Positions 25,601 through 39,110 of a DNA stretch of 64,000 nucleotides are shown here, one piece after another. The stretch comes from Sphagnum compactum (Eukaryota > Bryophyta > Sphagnopsida > Sphagnales). Both the position numbers and the translations under genes were made by a program. Each line of letters opens with the position of its first letter. Positions within the stretch are counted from its first letter, which is position 1. The notes below the pieces were generated by a model. It saw only the letters and a program-made list of their open reading frames with translations, was not told the DNA's origin and searched no databases. Where the stretch lies: contig OZ234501.1 of NCBI GenBank assembly GCA_965153455.1, positions 14,198,001-14,262,000 on the forward strand. The letters are read 5' to 3'.

Positions 25601-26317
25601 GCCTGTGTAAAAATGCTTAAACTGTTTGTGGGTCTTCCCTATGCTTTGAATTCACTGCCTTTCTGGAGATTTGAAAGGCATTTTATTTCAGCACTGTCAG
25701 AAAATGGAGAGGAAGAAAACTGACTGTGGGCATTTCTGCCATGCAGATCATCGTTGCTACCTGGCATTGACAACACAGTGTATGGCAGCAAGGTGACAGT
25801 TTCGCCAACAGAAGATTCTCTGTTACTTCGTGTACTTGTGAGATTCTCCTCCCTCATTCTCATAATGAAATGTGTACTCCCAGTCTGTTTTCAAACCATT
25901 TGTTTGATTTGCTGATGAAACTACTTGAAATGGCTCTTCTTGTTTCTGTTGGGATTACATTACAAGAGTATTTTATTATATACTATGTTGAACACTATTT
26001 GCAGCCATTGGCATCTCTATGTTTTCAAAGTCCTTCTGCGTATGTAAAAAAGAGTGCATCTTGTTTGAATCTGGAATACTTTCTCTGTTTTCTGTTCAAA
26101 GCTAACAGGAACCTGTTTTTGATGTTTTCAGGTTGACCGATCAATAGTGGAAAGCTTTGTGCAAGGTGGACAAACCACAATCACCTCAAGGGTGTATCCA
26201 AAGGTGGCCATTGACAACCTTGCAAACCTCTATCTCTTCAACAATGGCACTATCCCCATCACCGTGCGGAGCCTTGATGCTTACCATATGTCACATGTTA
26301 TAATGCATCCTATTTAG
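22689..26317 (+). CDS. Acid beta-fructofuranosidase (vacuolar-type invertase, GH32), complete, 8 coding exons
   Basis: It hydrolyses sucrose to glucose and fructose. Inferred exons: 22689-23100, 23334-23342, 23487-23708, 23872-24515, 24781-24942, 25171-25412, 25747-25837 and 26132-26317; all introns are GT-AG, giving 655 residues. The 9-nt second exon encodes the DPN of the catalytic motif, a hallmark of plant acid invertase genes. Landmarks: N-terminal acidic region and one hydrophobic segment at about residues 58-78 (type II anchor of vacuolar precursors), WMNDPNA (nucleophile D138), WSGSAT (197-202), FRDP (D269), LECVDF (acid/base E323), and a GH32 C-terminal beta-sandwich ending VRSLDAYHM. 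Val after Cys in ECVDF is typical of vacuolar enzymes; cell-wall enzymes usually have Pro. Oddities: Leu replaces the usual Trp before the EC pair, and Ala follows NDPN, as in some relatives. No stop or frameshift is seen. Confidence 0.92.
23334..23342 (+). other. 9-nt mini-exon (DPN) of the invertase gene
   Basis: ATCCGAATG is flanked by CTGCAG and GTAAGA and joins in phase to the G ending exon 1 and the CT opening exon 3. It gives Asp-Pro-Asn within WMNDPNA. Without it the nucleophile would be lost and the frame would still be kept. Confidence 0.9.
24590..24755 (+). repeat. 83-bp tandem duplication in invertase intron 4
   Basis: Copy 1 (24590-24672) and copy 2 (24673-24755) differ at two positions. 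The duplication ends 25 bp before the 3' splice site at 24780, so branch-point-like sequence is present twice. It does not touch coding sequence. Confidence 0.9.
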
Positions 26318-28300
26318 ATACATTCTATTTCGTTCTCTAAAGCGCAAGAGAAAATGATCATGAAAACCTCCTTGATATGGTGGTTACATTAGGTTGAAGC
26401 TATTTTATGGAATTCTGCTTTCCAGATAACAGTAATTCCACTCATAGCTACAGAGTCATGCACAGCTCCAGTGGTGGCATTCAGTACTTACAAGTTTACC
26501 TTAGAATCTGAACAGTTACTCATACATTCCTCATATGGTGCAAAAACTCTTTTGCACCATTTGTACACTATACAATCTCTCTGGACACTTACCTTTAAGG
26601 TTTTTTCTTACTGAAGTTGATTTGTATTACACTTATGAGCAGGCACTCTTTTGCCAATCACATATTTCACTTTGGAGAGTTCTTAGCTACACCAAAATGT
26701 TCTAGATAATAGGTAGTCTTCTAGTGTGTGCATATAATATTCTTGTCAATTATGACTTCTTGGTGCAGTACAAATGTCATGTACAAATAATGTCTACTAC
26801 ACCAATTCTCGGGTCTTTCTAGATGTATGGTGGTAGAACCGCATTTAATCAAATATTACCTTAAACAGCCCACCATGTTTTTAGGAGTTGCTGCCAATAG
26901 AATTCTACAACATCAAAAGCCAAATGTGCAAATTTTTATGTATGCATAATCTTTTCAAATAGGTGTGCAAGCTCAAATTTAGTGAGGATGAAAAAATGGC
27001 CTCCCTGTGAAAACATAGGCATTTTGCAACCTTTTCAGACTACCCTACTTGTAGTTGATTTGGTTTTTTTTTCAATGTCAAATCAAGTCTTCTTGTCCTT
27101 ATACTTCATTTGTTCAACGCATTTGGTTGTAAGTAGACAGCATTTGCCAGGTGGAAGAATCAAATATAAGCATGTATATTACCTTATTAGAACGCCTTAA
27201 GACTCTACCATAACTACATGCACATGACATTGTGAGTGTATAAAACATTGTATTCCTCTAAATATTTCCACTTGGACTATGACCAAAATGAAGAGAAACA
27301 TGACAAATTTTTAAGCTTATCATTCATTGTGTTCTTTTGTTTTGTTCTATGCAATGGACATACTCTTCCTTCTACAACATTCAATACTGGCACATTAAAT
27401 CATACAAATTCCAAATACCATGTGCTACATAGTTCTTGTCTGAAGTCCAATTTCATGTATCCAATGGTTTTCATTAGTGGTATGCAAGCCACAACTTCCT
27501 GATCAAATATCATTGGATGCGCATCCTTCAAAATTTAGCGAGAGAGAGTAATGGATGCAATAGCTCAATGCTTAGCAAACATGAATCACAATTTTGGCAA
27601 TCAGTGACAAATTCAGCAATCAATTGGCAATAGCCCCCCCAAAAAAAAAAATTTGGGGCATTGGAGTCTCGATTCCAAGGCAACAACATTTTGGACATGT
27701 CCATAGATTGATATGAAAAAAGCCCCCCAAAAAGACCCTAGTCTTGATTCCAACACATTACAATGGTCCATCAACAATTTGAATGCTCTTACTTCTTTTC
27801 TTTTTTTTTTTTTTTTTTTGTAAAAATTAGTCCTTCCCTGCCAACTAGCAGTTCAACCATCTCAATCATTTTGGACCTAGTTCTTTTAATCATCTCAATC
27901 AACATAGACTCAAATCAAGTTCTTGAAATAAAAATGATTGGTTGTTATAACTTAGTCCAAAATTGTTCAATGTCTATTATTGTTGAATTTTCAATAAATA
28001 AAAAACGTAAAGACCATGATTTATAATAATGCCACCAAGACAACGTCTCCTATGTGATTTAGCTACATTTTCACTAGAGATACACACAACACAAGCAAGG
28101 TAAAACATTGTCCTTGCAACAAAGCATAACAAAGGTGAGGAAACATAAGCAACAATCAATAACTCTCATGGATATGAGTCAAAAATTGATGCATAGATTA
28201 TCTCACATGCTTCATAAAATATACAAAGAGTAACCTCCATGAGGGCTTCTATTGTAATCACAATTGTTGGCCACACCATGATTCCAGTACCAAGGTACAT
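26318..28300. other. Noncoding stretch downstream of the invertase gene
   Basis: This holds the 3' untranslated region of the invertase, for which I found no clear AATAAA signal close to the stop, and then AT-rich sequence. Part of 27400-27500 weakly resembles 44620-44705 (a block near CAACTTCCTGA / CTAACTTCCTAA), which suggests an old dispersed repeat. No gene recognised. Confidence 0.4.
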
Positions 28301-30080
28301 ATTAGCTTGTCAACAAGAAAGACAACCACAATAGTGACATTGGATGCAAGGTCGCAAAGTTATGCAAATTCAATACAAGGTACACCAAATACCCCACCAA
28401 TACAACGTACAAGCCACAGCGAACCAGCACCCACCAATGCACCATCCATTGGATGCTTGTATGATTCAGTTATGGATGATCGTCAACTGAATTACATCCC
28501 ATTTATCATCCTGATAACCCACTCTGTAAGAAGTACATCTAACATATCGACATGCAGGTAAGAAAATAGGGGACTAATAGGTAAGTAGATAGTTAAACAT
28601 AGTAGGTAGGGGCGGTTATTTACATCATCCATCCTTCATGGTGCATTGGTGGGTGTTGGTTCACTGTGGCCGTAGGTACACAACAATATACCCAACCTAT
28701 ACTCATGATATTAACCTAATATAACAAGTAGGAAGGCAACAATGGTAGTTGAAGGAAGTGGACCAGCCATAGCCACCTGCTAGATGCAAACAACCCTTTA
28801 AGCCCTTCTTGAAGAAATGACTAGTATGCAATACCCAAGAGATCTTTAGATCCTACGAGATTATGTAGCAATGTTCAAGAAGGTTACTTTATCCTCCATG
28901 GTATTTGACTACTAGATTAGTGCCACCTTTAATAGGTCTAACACTACTAGGTCATGTGGATAGTAATCGACCTAGGAAAACATTGTAATACCCTAGCTAT
29001 GAACCTAGGTCAAATCCAAATGATCACAACAAGTTATACAAGCTAATGGAGAATGGCAAGAGAAGCCCATCATAAACATGTTTAGCTATACACTACATGA
29101 TAAGGTCTCAAAATGGGGTGAGAACTACTTACAAAGTCATCCCTAGTATACCTTCTAAAAATATTTGGAGCAAGCTAGAGAATCCTGACAACAAGCTACA
29201 AGAGTATGGCAAGGATATTGTAAATGTCCATGAGGTCAATGCTCAAACCTCTAGGTAATCAAACTAGAAGAAAAACAAGAAAAATTTAACTCTGGATATA
29301 GTACTAATTAGTGTATGGATTTTACATTTGCAAACAATTAAATCTTCATCCTCAAAAATGTCCTAATCAAGTGGAATTCCAAGCAATATTAGCTTTTGGC
29401 AGTAGAGTAGACCCCAACACTAGTACAACCACAAGAGGCCAAAAAGGAAAAAGTTGTAATTAATCAACATGGACGTTATTGTAGTAACCATAAGCAATAA
29501 GACACCCAAGGATGTAGCATCCCAAGAATGGGAACCTATCGAGGGGAAGGACCCCTACACTAAACAAAGGAAAAAGAAATTTAGAAGTTCAAGATTTATG
29601 CCATCCCACAATTGCATAAAAATGAGCTAAAATTATCACCTAATATTTCAATGGATTTCAACAATGGAATACCAAATGGGCAAACCTACCCACCCAAGAA
29701 AAGGAATTGCCTACTATAAAGGATGACAACAAAACATAGGGACCAACTCAACCTACTATATTTCAACCAATCCAAGGTATTGGGCAAGAATTACTAGATA
29801 GTAAATATACATTCACTTTTGGGTATCTATTGTAAATTACACTTGATCTAAGGACGTATCTAAAAGTTAAATTAGATCTAGTAGTACCCAAGGATTTTCT
29901 TGTCAAGTTGGCCCTAGTTGTGGTTATTGTGGATATCGATGTAGTAATAGTCAATGCACACATTGTGGGATTCAAATCCATGTGGAAAAGAATGTAGTGG
30001 AAAATATGTCCTACTAGATAGAGGTTCAAGAATCAACATAATCATTGAAGATTTAATAAAGAAGTTGGGACTACACTAAT
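28300..30080 (+). pseudogene. Ty3/gypsy retrotransposon remnant, gag and aspartic protease
   Basis: Around 29030-29150 the plus strand reads KWGENYLQSHP within a gag-like context, as in plant gypsy gag. At 30008-30070 the segment VLLDRGSRINIIIEDL corresponds to the retropepsin active-site region of plant gypsy elements, normally with DGGS; here Gly is replaced by Arg. Numerous stops and frame changes separate these parts. Homology ends abruptly near 30075, so reverse transcriptase, RNase H and integrase are missing. No LTR was identified. Confidence 0.6.
28406..28682. repeat. Inverted repeat of about 45 bp inside the gypsy remnant
   Basis: The arm at about 28406-28452 and the arm at about 28636-28682 are reverse complements over most of their length; the shared core is CACCCACCAATGCACCAT. 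The loop of about 185 bp has no recognised content. Confidence 0.6.
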
Positions 30081-31136
30081 ACAAAAATGGGGTGTAATTC
30101 ATTAGCCTAAACCACTATGGAACCTTAAAAGTGAAATAAGTTCACTGCACTTTAGTGATTTCACCCTAACTAAAGTTATTTCACTATAATATCACTATGT
30201 AAACATCATGTTTCAACACTAATTGACATAATTCACTATTATAATTTATTGTGGTAAATAGTTTATTTTTATGTTGTTGTTTTAAATATCCTATGATATT
30301 TTATGATATACTTTATATTATTTTAGGTTATCTTAGTATTCTAACTTATACCCTAAATTATTATAAATTATTATAAGCTATTAAAAATGATTATACCCTA
30401 AGCGATTATACGTTATTCTATCTTAAAGTATCCCAACTAGCTTATAATAAGCTTTTTATTTTAAATTAATTTAAATTAAAATATTCAACTAACTTTAGGT
30501 TATTTTATTTTAAATTGATATATGTTATTTCAAGTTATACTTTAGGTTATTCAACTCATTACACTTTATGTTATTATAAATTATTTTTCTTAAGTATAAC
30601 GATTTAAATTAATCTAAAATAAAATATAATGACCTAAAGTAAAATAACCTAGAATAACTACCAATAGCCTATGATAATATAGCCTAAAATATCCAACAAT
30701 AGTTTATAATAAAATAGTCACCAATAACCACCAACATCCATTAATAAAATAGTCATTAATGACCACTAATAACCACCAATAGAATAACCATCAATAACCA
30801 CTAATAAAATAACCACCAATGGTCTACGAGCTAAAGAGCGTGCCCTAACTTTTTCTTCTTCCATTGTTTTCACTTTGGGATTCGCATTTGAGTATTTCAA
30901 AGAATTTGGGGGTGCGTCAACCCTAGTTTTGAAATATATGTGCAATTCTCAACTATTTGACAAATATTTCATCACAAACATACTCCATATGTTCAAGTTT
31001 TTCAATGTTTATTGGATTTTTAAAAAATTGATTAAATTAAATCTAAAGTTAATCAAATATAATTTATTAAGGTAAATTTAATCAAAGGTCTATACCTATT
31101 ATTTGATTAACTAGCCTAATTAACTTAATTTATTTA

Positions 31137-31233
31137 GTTAGGTAATTGGTTGTAAGTTAGGCTAACTATCAAATATAATTTATTATTACTTACAACCGAG
31201 ATAATTAGCCTAACTTACAACCAATCACCTAAC
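31137..31233. repeat. 29-bp inverted repeat (hairpin)
   Basis: Left arm 31137-31165 and right arm 31205-31233 are complementary except for one position, with a 39-bp AT-rich loop. The core is GGTTGTAAGTTAGGCTAA. It may be a MITE remnant. Confidence 0.8.
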
Positions 31234-31659
31234 AAAATAACATGTGCAAGCTACGTTCCTACTTAACTTAAAATCTACTCACCTAACTTATAAGCCACCC
31301 ATATTGGTTGAATGAAATATAATATTGGTGGCTTCAGATGTCAATAGGGAATTCAAATTTTGAATTATATTCATTGAAGTTGAAAACCAATCAAGATTAT
31401 GTCAATTAAATTAGTCAACATTCCAACTAAAGCAATGTGACCTTGGATAAATGCATGCCTACCTAATGACAAAATAAGTTTTTAAGGTAAATGAAGTCTC
31501 TTTTTTTTTGGTTCATTGGAGTTTCTTGTTCACTTGAATTCCTTATTCAATCAAACTTTTTTTCCCCTTTTTGGCGCTTTTAAAGTCCGTTCTTGACCAT
31601 TCCCTAAAGTTTCTTATTGTTTGTTTGTACTTTCTAAATTTTTATGTGGCATGTGCAAA

Positions 31660-32260
31660 ACTTCACAAATGATGAAAAGAAGAAGAAACACATTTAATTT
31701 CAAATCACATTTGATGGAAGCAAGTTATTATTATCAATGAGCCATATTTCTATTGTTTTCCTTTGATTTGATTTTTCTTATTCTTTCTTAGGTATTAGGT
31801 AATGTTTTTTACAATAGTATTTTCATTTCAAAAGGAGTTTATTCACTATATGCTCTACTTTTTAAATACTTTACTTTGGCATATGCAAGTGATGTAGAGA
31901 AAAGAAAAGTAGAAAAGAGAGGAGAGGAGGGATCAAACTTCTTTTCTAAATTTTTTTTCTTGCTCTTTTTTAAACATTGGGCAATGGTTTTTACCATGGT
32001 ACTTTCATTTGGAAGGGAGTTTATTCACCAAAGTTCATTGACATTGTTTTCTTATAATTTTACTTTTGGCAATTGATCACAAGTAATGAATAAAGGAATG
32101 GACACATTCAACTTCATCACATTTGATGCAAGCAAGTTGTTATTATGGTGAACTATTCAATTATTCTCTTCTAATTATTTTTCTTACTCTTTCTTAGGGA
32201 TGGGTAAATGATATTTACCATGGTGCTCTCATTTTGGCAAGAGTGTTAAGGGGATACACT
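31660..32260 (+). repeat. Diverged tandem duplication, unit about 300-400 bp
   Basis: The blocks CACATTTGATGGAAGCAAGT and CATTTGATGCAAGCAAGT, TTCTTACTCTTTCTTAGG, and TTTACCATGGTACTTTCATT with its variants recur in the same order at about 31700-31850, 31960-32050 and 32105-32240. The copies differ by substitutions and indels. Noncoding. Confidence 0.55.
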
Positions 32261-33748
32261 AGTTAGTAAGGTAGCATGTATTGGTTGTAATTAATTAATG
32301 AATTATTGTGTTTGAATTCTGGTTTTGGAGGGAATTTTGAACTATTTATTTTCCTACTTGTTATTTTTGAACATTCTTCATTTGACAAAATTTTGATGAA
32401 CTTTTACACCCTCTTGTTTTGGTAATGGAATTTGGACATGTTTTGTGAAAACAATATTTTGTACCATAAAAATACATGCAGATTTAAGGTTGCAACAATC
32501 AATACTTGTAGGAACAATATATGTCATGATCAAATGCATGTCAATTTGTAATATTAAAAAAATTTGGTAATTTTGTCCAAAAACATGATTAAGAAATAAG
32601 AATTTGGTACTTGTACCATTTACTGACCATCCTTAGGATTCAAATTGGAAAGATTTGGTCTTGCATTGTGTAATTTGTTTCCATTGTTCTATGTGTTGTG
32701 TGTTTAATTTGAAGTGTTGTTATTTGGTACATTTTGATTGTTGTTGTAAATGTTTAGTGCAAGGATGAGTGTGTTGTTGTTGAAATCTATAAATTAGGTT
32801 GTTAAATGAACAAAGGATTTGGATTTAAATAGTAGATGTTGTAAGGATACCAATCTATGGACATTGAAACAAACTAGTTATGAGAATCTAGTTGTAGCAT
32901 GTCAAAAATGGTAATTTTAGGAACCTACAAAAGCAATTATACTAAGTGGGTGATAAAGATGTTCACACATCCCACATGAGATGTGTTAGTGATATAATTT
33001 TGTAGGTGTTAAATCTGATTGTCCATGAATAAATTAATATATTTTACTAATGGGTCCTTGTCCTATTCCATTAGAATGAACACCATGTAAGCATACTAAC
33101 TAGGAAAAAATTCAATCCTTTCTAAGTCTAAAAATTCATTCAATTAAATCCAACATACAATGCTAAAAACACAAAGAATGGAAGAAAAAACATCTTTTAT
33201 ATTTCCATAAACCATGAAGCTCTACAATGTTTTTCTCCCTTCCTTCTTGTCATAACTCTTCTACTTAATTTCCTTTCCTAAAATATCTACATAAACATAC
33301 AGACAATCACTTTCAACACACCTTGCAAGTTAGTCAAATTTTATTTTTATACTCGCCACAAAATAGTTATAACTGCTTAATTGTCTAGCAAATCGACTAC
33401 ATTGTGTTGTCATAATGATATGCTACCATACTTATTTACCTATATTGTCATATCAATTTGCTTACTTTGTCACATTGTTTTGTTTATTCTGTCATCTCAA
33501 CTTGTCTATATTTATTGACTTACCTATATGCTTACTGCTCTATTTCCTTTTCCTAACATTATTCCCCTTTTAACTATTATAGTGTCCCCACATAACAACT
33601 AAGCTTTTTGGATCTGGCTAGGATGTCCATTATTCTTAACATAAAGTACCATTTGAGCAGGAGCAAGATATTCATCTATCTCATTGTCAAAAGACTTTAC
33701 TCCATCCTTAATTGTTATAATTCACTTACCCTTTACATATTGGTTGAT

Positions 33749-36700
33749 TCAATTAGGTTTCACCAAGTGAAAAAGGCACTGTTGGTAATGCGCAATCTTT
33801 CTAATGGTTGGTCGTTTTGTTAGTTTATCGACCAAATGTCGAGTGCTTAGTATGGCCGCTTGCAAAGACAATGCATCTTGGCCAAAATGTGCATTTGTTG
33901 CTTGAAACTTTGTAAACTCGCAACTTACCTGCCAAATGATTGCTTCCATCACATAGTCTCCCAAGTTGATGAAGCAAGTTAGTTCATGGCAGTAATCCAT
34001 TAGTTGCTTCCATTGCTCAGGTCTGGCATGAGCTCGATTTACCACATGATTCGAGGTGGTCTCCATTCGTGTCATGTCAAAAATTGGTCTGCTAGAGACA
34101 ATAATTTGGTGCCGGTGGTAATTTTCTTGATAGGCATATTCCAACCTACAGTAATACCTCAAGGCATAAAGCCCCAGGTAGCCCACTTCAAACTCTAATA
34201 CTCCATATCCTCTTGGCCGATGATACTGGATGTAACAGCATACTATGTTGCAAACTAGGAATTCTCTCCACTCTAGATCCTCTACAACCCACATTGCTAA
34301 AAACTACTTCTCGATGATACGACCTCCTAGTATTGGCAATGCTACTCCTACCCTCAAACAAATCTAAAAACAATGCAGTAGGTACTATGTTTCTAGGTTT
34401 GGTAACAATGGCAAAGCATATTCTAATTATAGCATCATATACACCATATCATTATTAGAATATGGCTTGACACTTACCTTTTCTGCTAAAGTTGGATGCT
34501 TGACCCTAAGAGCAATAGCTCCAAATCATCCTAGTCTCTACCCATTCTCCATCCATGCTGGTAGTCTGATCCTTGTTTCCCACCTTTTGCTCTTTTGTTT
34601 TGCCTTTATCTGTAAGATCTACTACTACTTCCAACTTCCTTATCAACTTTCCAATAGGTGTTGTCTCATCCCCATCCTCTTTTGATAAAGAGACATGTTT
34701 TGCCTCTTCTTGAATTGCTTCTTCACTAGCAATCTCCTCTATATATTCTTCCTCTCTTTCTTTTTCTTCCAACTACTGAATACGCTCATATGCAACATCA
34801 AGGGCACTGGTGCACTTCCCTGTTTTCTCAAAATGTCATTTCCTAAACTCTACTTTAACCTCTTCCAGTAGTTCACCCATCTCTATTGGAAGTCGTTCTC
34901 TAAGTTCATCATACATTGTTGCTTTGGTTTTGTTTTCAGTGGCTATAATTTCCCAATCACTAGCAATTTGCAAAGTAAGTAACTCTACTTTGCCTTATGC
35001 CACCTACAACTCCTTTCATAACTTCTTCTCCTTTGCCACTAGAAGTTTTCGATCCTTGTGTTGAATTTCATGAGCACTCTCCACAACTATTAGTTAAGTA
35101 CTCAATTCCTCTTTTCGCTGGTGCAAAACCTCCTCCATTCCCTTCAATTCTTCATACAAGTTAAATTGTTCATTTATAAATACTTTTATCTCCCTATTTT
35201 TAAAGTCGATTTATGCATCAACCTTTGTGATGATCTCTTAACGATGTTTCAATCCTTCCTTTTTTTTTGTCTTTACAACTTCTTTAACCATCTTTAGTTC
35301 CTTCAAAACTAATTCCTCTTGAGTCTATGATTTCATGAGTTGTTGGTGTAGTTGTTTGATCTTCTTCTTTGTTTCCTTCAACAACCTCTCATGGTTTGAC
35401 TTGTCTTGTGTTCACTAAGCCTCAAGATGGAGGTTCCTCTTTAGTACTTATGTTAAAACTTCACATGTTTCCCTCTTCTCATTCTCTAGAGTAGTAACTA
35501 TTCTTTTCAGTTGAAACATTTCTTCTTTTGAAATCCTTTAGTTTTTTTCATAAAGTGTTTTCTCTACTTGGTTTGTTGATTACTTTTGTGTTTCCTTTAA
35601 TTATTTTGTCATCCTCTCATTTTCCTTCTACAACTCTTGAACTTCCCCATTCTTCTTCCTAATATTATGCGCCAACATCTCCAACTACTCAACCATTGCA
35701 TCTAAGTCCCCATTGGTGGAGGCACCATTCTCCATAATCATTAATTATTTTGCTAGATCATTAGTAGCTTCTTGCCATTGCTGGTCCATCAATACTAATG
35801 TTCTTGCATGCAATTCTTCCTCTATCTATTGCACTTCTCCTTCCTGTTGACCTTCTTTGCATGTTCATCTTCTTCAAGTTGCATTAACAACTCCCTTTCC
35901 AGCTACTGATGAAATGGTTCTTTTATTGCAACAATCTCCACATCTTCATCTTCTAAGTATTGAAATATGTCATCCTTTCCTCTAGTGGTCACCTCCTCAC
36001 TGACTACCTTTTGCATTTTTTCCTTCTCCATATCCACATTTGTTGGAGCATTATGCATACCCTCTTTTTCTATCAATTGTGTCTATACTTCTTCCACAAT
36101 GGTTACTAAGGGTCTTGCCATTTCCTCACTAGACATCTCAACATTCTTACCTCCAATCTCACTCGGAATGCTTGAAGCTTCAACAACCTCACTAGGATTC
36201 CCTTCTTGGGCTGGAGATACCTTTATGATCTCCTTACTTGTGATTATAGTCGATTTGTTGTTGTTGTTGTTCTTCTTCTTCTCTACTAACAAGATTACAT
36301 TAACATCTACAATCATTTTTTCCTTCTTGTTTTCGATTTTATTTTTGGTTCCAATAATTCTTCTTTCTCTAGTTCCCACTGCTTCAAGAAGTAATGACCA
36401 ATAATGGTTAAAACTAGTCCAACTAATGTACTCCCAATTTTTCCTGCCCTACACTAAATGGCAATAATTACATTTTGCAACTTCTTGGAAAACCAAGCAG
36501 CCCAATTCGCCTTTTCCTTCTCTATTGCTAACATTGTTGAAATCAGAACACCTGGAGCAAACTTGTTTCCTTGTCTGAAAGACATAATCTCTGTTAGTGT
36601 TTCCAATCTGGCTACCTTTGGTTTGCCATCTATTTTAACAATCAGGTATTTTGAGTGCCGTATGTAATGTTGATGCTTCTTGGGTAAAAGGGGCATGCTA
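33749..36700 (-). pseudogene. Decayed long minus-strand reading region, coiled-coil character, family not recognised
   Basis: On the minus strand from about 36696 to 33749, successive open segments separated by stops have protein-like rather than random composition. They are: a start segment with LIVKIDGKPKVARLETLTEI (36454-36696); Lys/Glu-rich and Gln-rich heptad-like segments (for example RLLKETKKKIKQLHQQ at 35400-35345); an acidic stretch EEYIEEIASEEAIQEE (34772-34506); and a 181-codon segment with ARPEQWKQLMDYCHELTCF (34294-33749). This looks like one gene of roughly 900 codons broken many times, perhaps a retroelement ORF. I do not recognise the family and assign no function. Confidence 0.4.
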
Positions 36701-39110
36701 GAGTTCTAGGATGGGGACTAAGACGAATGACAAGCATGTCAATTCTCCATATCAATCTACACAAACCAAACAACAAGTTGGTTAATGTATAGTTGGAAAA
36801 CATTTTGGTGCACAGACAAACCACGGGCATACATGAACTCACAAGATTCATCATAGCTTGGACTTGGGGGGAGCCACCACCTTCCCCTTTATCGTATTCT
36901 CTGTGAATCACCATAGGGGTTACACCCAAATGGTTTTTCTTAGAACTCCCAAGTTGGGAGTCTCGCAATTCCCAAAATTGGGACTCTTGCCATTTTGGAT
37001 GCCCATAACTTCTTGTATAGACTTTCAATTAAGGTGAGGTCTCAAAAAAAGTTGTAGCCCTCGTTAAAAACTTTCCAACGATATGTGACACTTTCTACAT
37101 GCATGTAACTCCGGGCAATTCCTGATTTTTAATGATCGGGAATCAAATTGACATTTGACTCACGACCTTTCTTTCAACCATAACTTGTGTTGTAAGTACT
37201 CAAATGGATAATGTAATCTCATTTTAAACGTTTATGTTTTAAAAGTTTTCCAATGTAAGGAAGTCCTCAATCCAATGACTTTTGACCCTTCAAATTGTTA
37301 TTTGAAGATTCAAGAATCCATTGAGACTCCAACTCTCAAAGTGGGAATCCACTTGGGAGTGTGTGGGTTCATTCCCTCATACTCTCTCACATTCCCGAGA
37401 ATGTGAATGTGAATACCAAGTTGCACTATTGACCTGCACCTTTCTATGCCCTTGCTTTGGTCATGAACCTAAAGCTAGGGTCATGACAAGGGTTGTGGGT
37501 GGAATTTTTTGGTGAATTTTTTCTATGGTGAATGATATATTAATACACAAAAATTATATCTAAGACCATTTTAAAATTTTAAAAAATTGAATGAAATCAA
37601 TGTGTTTTTTCACATTTGTAACAATAAATGCATAGTAATTTATTTTTAAAGGGAAAAACCACTACCATATCAAAAAAGAAAAAAAATTTATAAATGGGCA
37701 TTCCATTTTTTTCAGTATTTATAATGTTTCATGAATCACAATGTTTCAATTTATGGCCGTTGAAAAATTGTAAGTTCTATAAGTCTATGTATATTGATTT
37801 TATCCAATCAGCTTCATCTAACCATTGGATCAAAATTATTTTGTCATTACACCAACATTACACCAAAACATGGCATCCATGATTGGTCTACTTCAACTAG
37901 GTTATTTCCTTATGTCATTTCTCATCACTTATGCCATGTGTATTTACATAATTTAATCATGGATGCCATGTTATGATGTATTGAAAAAAATGTTCATGTT
38001 TTTAGTTGGCCTAGTGATTGGCCCACATGTGACATTTATAAGCTCCTACATATAATGATTTATTGATTGGGAAAGACAAACATTCAACTACAAATCTGGA
38101 TTGTTTTAATTATGACACTACTCTAAATAATTTGCATTGTTGGAACTGCTATTAATTTCATTATGCAATTTTCACATTGATCATGCTTGTTCACATTGTA
38201 CCCTATATATATACATGTTACATGTTAAATTTTCATTGCTATACAACCCTTTGATGTGCTCAATCAATAGTTCCATTAGGATATTGAGATGTGAATGTAT
38301 CCCAAGAATTATCAACATTGGAACCTTTCCTATTGTTGGTTACCTACTGTGATCTCTTCCATTTCATCTTTTTCATTATTGTGGTTAATGCCCTAGAATT
38401 ATGTCTTTGACCCATCCATAGAGGGTGGAAAGTCTAAGTCCATTTTTACTTTCTCCATAATATGCCAAGGTCTCTTGACAATTTCATCAAGGGATCCTAA
38501 AGAATCCTAAACACATGTTTGACAACAATTCAAAGTTCACAATACTATATCCATTAAAAGAATGTCTTCAAGTACAACTATTAATGGATGTGGAATTATG
38601 TTTTCATGTGATATTCAAACATCTAAATTGATGAAACAAAACATGTCATGTAATTTCATGATTGCAACAATTAGTAAGATCCTCCTCCTCATCCATGAGT
38701 TGAATGTTTTGAATTTCACTAAATGGGTGGAGACCCCACACCTCCGAATAGTCTTTCACATGTAGGTTGTTCCACGTCTTCTTGAAGGTGGTAGTCATCA
38801 TTGACATGAAGTCTTGAAGCATTTCAACAAATTGTTTCCATATGTTGAATACCATTCTATAATATGTTGGTTGTCTCACCTCTTTAACAAGTCAATACTA
38901 TTGACAAAACATTTCTTTTCTTGTTGTATTTATGCCAATGAAACACATAATCCACTGCAATCCATTTTATCATAGGCTACAAAGGTCAAGATTCATGGCC
39001 ACCAACCTTTGTTTTGACATTCCATGGCCAATTGGATGTTGAAAGGTCCAAAGATGTATTGAAGCCAAACCATATAATGTGACAACCACAATAGTAGTAA
39101 CTCCAATGTC
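36701..39110. other. Noncoding stretch
   Basis: 36830-37490 has the texture of an old LTR (AAAGTTGTAGCCCTC and CTTTCCAACGATATG are reminiscent of plant LTR sequences), but no boundaries or second LTR were found. A 17-bp perfect inverted repeat at 37868-37884 / 37955-37971 is listed separately. No gene recognised. Confidence 0.4.
37868..37971. repeat. 17-bp perfect inverted repeat
   Basis: ACATGGCATCCATGATT (37868-37884) has its exact complement at 37955-37971, 70 bp apart. It may mark the ends of a small element; no flanking duplication was identified. Confidence 0.75.

Larger units (their letters stand above)
30081..33740. other. AT-rich noncoding stretch with degenerate simple repeats
   Basis: 30240-30680 is dominated by variants of TTATTTTAGGTTAT, and 30700-30830 by variants of AATAACCACCAAT. 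No gene recognised. The structured parts (hairpin at 31137, duplication at 31660) are listed separately. Confidence 0.5.
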
